From Liquidambar formosana (lineage: Eukaryota > Streptophyta > Magnoliopsida > Saxifragales > Altingiaceae): a stretch of 64,000 nucleotides of DNA. The position numbers and the translations under genes were made by a program. Of this stretch, positions 59,641 to 64,000 are shown one piece after another (positions within the stretch are counted from its first letter, which is position 1; each line of letters opens with the position of its first letter). Where the stretch lies: contig CM077828.1 in NCBI GenBank assembly GCA_039720395.1, positions 28,764,069 through 28,828,068 of the forward strand, written 5' to 3'. The notes under the pieces are model-generated. The model was not told where the DNA came from and ran no database searches. It worked only from the letters and a program-made list of their open reading frames with translations.

Positions 59641-60188
59641 GAATAATTACAATAATGAGAGAGTTCATAACAAGAGTCGAACTCTTTTTTTCTTTTTCTT
59701 TTTTAAATATAACTTTGGACCTACTTAAAAACAAAAAAACTAAAACTAAAAACAAAAAACAAAAAAAAAAAAAAAAATTACAGTCAGTAATTACGAGTTA
59801 CAACAGAGGTCAGAGGATGAGGGTTTGATTACCTGACCAACCCACATAAGACAACTATTAGCCATTAAAAACCGTGTAAGCCAATTGACCTCAAAATAAA
59901 AGTCATTTGGAGAAACAAGAGGCTTGTACGAGGACATGTAAATCTTCAAATTGGTGTACCAGGTAAGCATAGATCAACTTGCGAAGATAGTGAAGATGAA
60001 GATGGCAAATTAATGGTTAGGACTCACGAATTTGAGGTATCAAGTTCGAATCTTTACGCTCTCGTTTTCGGATTTGTTGTTTTTCTAATAAGCATGATTT
60101 ATTGTTTCTCAACTGCCATTGTTATAATTAGCAAACATATTAAATTCTAATACTTAATTAATATATATTAGTTTGCTATGATAAATAA
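59641..60188. other. Spacer left of the Helitron
   Basis: No gene. It matches 28790-29261 (ACGAGTTACAACAG, GCCATTAAAAACCGTGTAAG, CGAATCTTTACGCTCTCG), that is, the 3' flank of a P450 unit, and includes an A-rich stretch near 59725-59777. Confidence 0.5.
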
Positions 60189-61122
60189 TCTATTATATAT
60201 ATCTAAAACGGAGGAAATTCCTCCCTTTGGTGCCACGTGTCCGTTTGTGAACAGTAAGGAAAAAGGTAAAATTACCTTTTACTGACCATTGTTCAATCTA
60301 ATGCCAAAAACGGACAATATCTATCAACTTACTACAAATTACCTGTATACTTACATCAAAATAACTATCAGTTTTCCTTTTTTCGTATTAAGTTTGGAAA
60401 AAATACTAAACAGTAATTTTCCCACAAAGATATGACTTTTGGAGAAATTACTTTTTAGTGATCAATTTCCAACTTAATGTCAAAGAAAGAATATTCTCTG
60501 CCAACTTGCTACACATTGACTATATACATACTTCAAAAGGCCTACTAATGTTTCATGTTTGGTATTAAGTTGAGAAGTGTTCACCAAAAGGTAAATTGTC
60601 TAACTTTTCTATTTTTTGGTTTTCACTGCTCTTTTTCACGCAGTATAAGTAGGATGACGCTTGGTGTATACTGCATATCTTTTTGTTTTTATGTGGGAAA
60701 ATCGAAAAACCTATATTATATAATATTCAACCCAAACTTAGTAGATTATATCATATTTCTTCGTTTTTTTTATGTCTATTCATCTCATTTCTCAAAAGTT
60801 AAACGTATAAAATTATAAATATTTATAATTAGAAAGGGAGACAAATAAAGGCAATAATGATTAAAAAAGAAAATGCGACACATCGGAATATGTATTAACA
60901 TATCAAATTGCTTAGAAAACTATAAAAATGCTTAAAAAATTGTGCAAATACACTTTTGCCAAACGAGGGGTATCTCAAACTGTTAGATCCAAATTAATTT
61001 CCATGATGCATAAACCATTCTCAAGTCCATGCATTTGATAGTAGAGGAGCGAAGACACGAATTCAAGATTTATAATTTTAGAATCACGGTTCTTTATCAT
61101 CTGAACTACCATCACGGATGTG

Positions 61123-61165
<43 letters not shown>

Positions 61166-61224
61166 ATTATTCACAATATTTATATTTACAGACCTCACCC
61201 GTGCAACCACGGATTATAGACTAG
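60189..61224 (+). mobile_element. Non-autonomous Helitron, 1,036 bp, with preserved empty site
   Basis: Starts A/TCTATTATATATATCTAAAA at 60189 and ends ATAGACTAG/T at 61224. The hairpin CCGTG-caac-CACGG (61199-61212) lies about 9 nt before CTAG. The homologous P450 flank at 29255-29275 reads ACAAATAA/TTTAAGATTATAACC without the element, giving the exact A/T insertion point at 29261/29262. The interior includes an 87-codon frame (60555-60818) without Rep or helicase motifs, a (TA)n tract near 61127-61160, and a block shared with 9258-9355. Confidence 0.9.
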
Positions 61225-61849
61225 TTTAATATTATAACCCATTCCCATTTTAATATCACTGCCCATGTTATGCACGAGGTCCTTTTTTTTGATAAGCTGT
61301 AATGCACGAGGTCCTCTAGTTGCTGTCAAGGATCAAATCGTATCAGGTTGACAGAGACATCACATTGGGAGGCAGTTACTAAAAGTTCATTTCCCTAATT
61401 TTTAAGTCTACATATATGGACAAGCTTTCCAATTTACCCAGAAAATTTGACAATAAGATAATTTGAGGGATTACTTTATGTTGCCACCAGTCTTCTTTAT
61501 AGACCATCGTTGCCACCAGTCATTAATTTTTTTTGCATTTGACGGTTAGGTATTCGAGCTAGTTTACGCGCATCTCGGCTAAATCTCTCATTCAAGAATT
61601 TTAATGACGCATTTCCCTACATCGGTTTAGTGCATTCAAGAAATAATTCATAGAGTGCTTCTCAGAGGAATTGAGGGTCTCTCCTCCTACCAACTAGACT
61701 AACCCCCTTGAATCTTTCTTTAATACTTACACAAGGGGCGTATAAGATTGTGAGAGGACAGATAAAAGGTGTAACCATTAAAAGAAAGAGGAACACATCT
61801 TATTCACTCCTTTTTCTGATTGCTTTTGAGTAAAGCACATGTGACTGTA
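61225..61849. other. 3' flank belonging to P450 copy 8
   Basis: Matches 29262-30072 next to copy 4 (CATGTTATGCACGAGGTC, GGACAAGCTTTCCAATTTAC, AGAGGAACACATC...GATTGCTTT). It ends at TAAAGCACA near 61848, exactly where the P450 stop-codon region should follow. That region is missing. Confidence 0.55.
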
Positions 61850-62271
61850 GGACAAATCACCCTGACCTGTCGCATCTGTTTTTGTCCGTTGCTGATCATC
61901 AAAAGTCTTTGCAAAAGTTAGACAAATTTAGTTAACATGTAGTAAATCTAGTTAGACTTACAAAAATCACATCTGATAAGGTAAAACCAGAAAAGTCGCA
62001 CACACAGGCCAAATCTAGTTATGTTCATAACTAGATTTGCTTAATTTGCTTATTTTAATTATTCATTTCCTATTTTATGTTTTCCGGCCCTAAGTTTAGT
62101 AGAATTTAATTATTTTCTTTTTCCTAGTTTACTTAGAGTTCAGGTTTGTAGTCAATGGGCAATAATTTAATTTTGATCAATAAAATTTTAGAGAGTTTAT
62201 TATATTTTCTTTATTCTTGTTTTACAAGAAAACAGTACTTAACGTAGTAGAAGTAGCAAAAGAAGAGCACC
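61850..62271. mobile_element. Unclassified 0.4-kb insert replacing most of P450 copy 8
   Basis: It lies between P450 3' flank (to about 61849) and P450 exon 1 (from 62272), in place of the rest of exon 1, the intron and exon 2. It contains a perfect 14-bp stem with a 2-nt loop, CAAATCTAGTTATG/TT/CATAACTAGATTTG (62010-62039), and a related AAATCTAGTTA at about 61946. A solo LTR or short element is possible; no matching terminal repeats were established. Confidence 0.4.
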
Positions 62272-63395
62272 GTCATGGGTTTTCGGGATCTCTTTAGCTA
62301 ACTCTGCTGATGAAACCACAAGAGTTGGAGCATCACCCAAGTGTAGGAGCATTAGAGGGCCATACTTCTTGGAGAGGGCTTGAAAGGAGCGATGAGGGAG
62401 CTTGCCCGAGGGGCGGAGGCACACGGAGGGCTACACTGACCCAAATTTTTTTTTTTTTAACTTCTATTATTATGGTGGGTTTTACTTTTAGCCGAGGTGA
62501 TAAAACTGTAAAAAAGCTCTAGCCAAAAGAACCTTTCCAAATTCTTGCAATAAAAGACCCCAAAAAGTAATAGAAAAAAGAAGTGGTTATTGCAACCCCT
62601 TAATTTCATTTGCGCACCCACTAATTTTAATTTATCAAAGTTTTATGAAACTATAAAAAGTTTTTACGAAAAATGATCAAGAAATCCACTAGAAAACATA
62701 ATTTTGAACAACTTTGCAAAAGAAAGTTTATGTAAAATTTGTCGTTTATGTGGACTTTTTGGCCACTTACAATATTTATTTCATTTTTGGCCAAAAAGCT
62801 TGTCCACTTAAATGAAAGATTTTGAAAAGCATTTATTCTGCAAAATTATTCAAACTAATGTTATCTACTAGATAACACTACAAGATTTCATAAAAGTTTG
62901 TTATATTTTTCTAAGATCTTGAAAAATTAAAATTAATAGGGTGTGCAAATAAAACTATGGATTGCAATAAACAGGGGCCTAGAAAAAAAGGGGGGGGGGG
63001 AGAGGGAGAAGGGAGGAATTGAGGAAGCTTCTCGATTTAATGCATTGGACAATCAATACGTATTACGGAGCAAAAACAATGGAAGGGAAATGAAGGTTGG
63101 AAAAGTTTCTCCAATACAACAAACAAAAATCTCATTTTTTTTAAAATTTATTTATTAGCTTTTTACCTGGCCCAGGGGAATTTTAATTCTTGGCTCCACC
63201 TTGGCAAGGCCGGTGAAGATTGCCGATTAGTGATAGCTTTGGTGGTGATGGAGGTAACTTATTAGGTTTGCCACTCCTAAGGAGTTTGAGCAAAAGTAGA
63301 GGAGAGAAGAGGAGAAGTGAGAGGAGAAAGGCATTGACCAGTGTTGCTCTATGTAGCCCTTGCAACAGTTGTTGCAAAAATGATAATAGAGCCAT
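62272..63395 (-). pseudogene. CYP71: P450 copy 8 (CYP71 family), N-terminal remnant in two pieces
   Basis: From the ATG at 63395 to about 63209 it encodes the membrane anchor and hinge (MALLSFLQQLLQGLHRATLV..., PPSPPKLSLIGNLH). After an 800-bp insertion it resumes from 62406 to 62272 with [28 protein letters not shown] and a diverged KEIPKTHD. The coding match then stops. The C-helix, I-helix, K-helix and heme region are absent, so about 400 codons are gone, while the downstream flank is kept at 61225-61849. Promoter and start codon look normal, so a short membrane-anchor peptide could still be transcribed, but no enzyme can be made. Confidence 0.88.
62407..63208. mobile_element. Element R inserted in exon 1 of P450 copy 8
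   Basis: Begins CGAGGGGCGGAGGCACACGG and ends near TTGGCTCCACCTTGGCAAGG. The first and last 15 or so bases are imperfect inverted repeats (GGGCGGAGGCA against GGTGGAGCCA reversed). The interior matches unit-A element R, including the fold-back core (TTGCGCACCCACTAATTTTAATTTATCAAAG and the mirrored GGGTGTGCAAATAAAACTA; shown in parts). Insertion between GNLH and GKLPHRS codons proves mobility; no clear target duplication is visible. Confidence 0.7.
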
Positions 63396-63430
63396 TCCCT
63401 AGCTTTCTTGGTAATTATTAACAAACCAGC

Positions 63431-63496
63431 ACTTCAATTATATAAGATCGACCACCTTCAGCTACTTCAATTATATAAGATGGACTACATTCAGCT
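63431..63496 (-). promoter_or_regulatory. Duplicated TATA-box core promoter of P450 copy 8
   Basis: Two 33-bp units at 63431-63463 and 63464-63496, both with intact CTTATATAATTG on the coding strand, still present although the gene is dead. Confidence 0.58.
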
Positions 63497-64000
63497 TCAT
63501 CTATACCACTTAGACAGGTTTGCATGGCGTCACGTGGGAAAAAAAAAAAAAAAAAAGGGTGACTAGATATGATCTTGCTGTGGCATTTGATTAGGAGGAA
63601 AACAATGAGAATACCGACCTTTAAGCAGCAACTTATTTTCTAAGTATATGTAAGTGTTCACATGCTTCTTGGGTTATAAAAAGGAAGGACCTATTTCCAC
63701 ATCTTTTTTTGCTGCAGCTGCATTCGGATAACTTTTACACATCTTTTGCCTATGAGAACGGGTGCTCTTTGTAACCAGTCATGCATACACACACCAAACA
63801 TGTCATTCAAAGCTACATTTTTTATAAAAAAAAAAAGTTTTAATTAAAGTTCTTCATTTTTTGGGTTACGTTGGATGAATCGATGTCTACACCTACAACT
63901 ATAGGCAAACCCCTACCCACAAAAGCTACTCACACACAAAATACATCACTTTCACTTGGTTCCATGCGCACTGCAAAAACGATTTTTTTTTTAATTTTTT
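63497..64000. other. Upstream DNA of P450 copy 8
   Basis: Only the first 60 bp resemble other P450 upstream regions (GACAGGTTTGCATGG). The rest is unrelated AT-rich sequence with A and T runs; no gene is seen before the window ends. Confidence 0.45.

Noticed and set aside
60555..60818. 87-codon frame in the Helitron, first considered as a captured gene or Rep fragment
   Set aside because: No Rep HUH or helicase motif and no similarity I recognise; AT-rich low-complexity peptide.

Overview
The window is nuclear DNA of a flowering plant, most likely a eudicot; the species cannot be read from the sequence. It is AT-rich, has spliced genes with GT/AG introns, and is crowded with plant-type transposons (Harbinger and Mutator MITEs, Helitrons, hAT-like, LINE and SINE remnants). 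Its theme is a tandem array of CYP71-family cytochrome P450 genes, all on the minus strand, each with the family's usual two exons and a single phase-0 intron just before the I-helix.

Layout, left to right. 1-6.9 kb: a CYP71 N-terminal fragment on the plus strand, then a lone first coding exon of an ADP/ATP-carrier-like gene (closest in my judgement to the plant ER-ANT1 type) on the minus strand, with a GC-rich candidate 5' exon near 5.4 kb. 6.9-14.3 kb: P450 copy 1 (split by a MITE in codon 4, plus two frameshifts) and copy 2 (one 1-nt frameshift). 21.3-23.2 kb: copy 3 (1-nt insertion near codon 11). 30.1-34.5 kb: copy 4, heavily decayed, with the end of exon 1 and part of the intron replaced by 2.7 kb holding a Helitron and a LINE remnant. 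35.2-58.9 kb: three nearly identical tandem units A, B and C of about 8.7, 7.5 and 7.5 kb, each with one intact 517-residue P450 (copies 5, 6, 7). Unit A is longer because of one 1,274-bp Mutator-like element, for which B and C give empty sites. 58.9-64 kb: a Helitron whose empty site is preserved in the copy-4 flank, and copy 8, reduced to two pieces of exon 1.

The P450s are predicted ER-membrane monooxygenases of plant specialised metabolism. Their substrate cannot be inferred, and no other pathway enzyme is visible. The array shows gene birth (A, B, C) and gene death (1-4, 8) side by side. Flanking DNA was duplicated along with the genes, so many insertions can be dated against an unoccupied copy in the same window. 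Copies 2-8, but not copy 1, carry a 33-bp tandem duplication over the TATA-like core promoter. Homologies are judged by eye; exon borders are exact where a splice site is named, whereas borders of many repeats are approximate.
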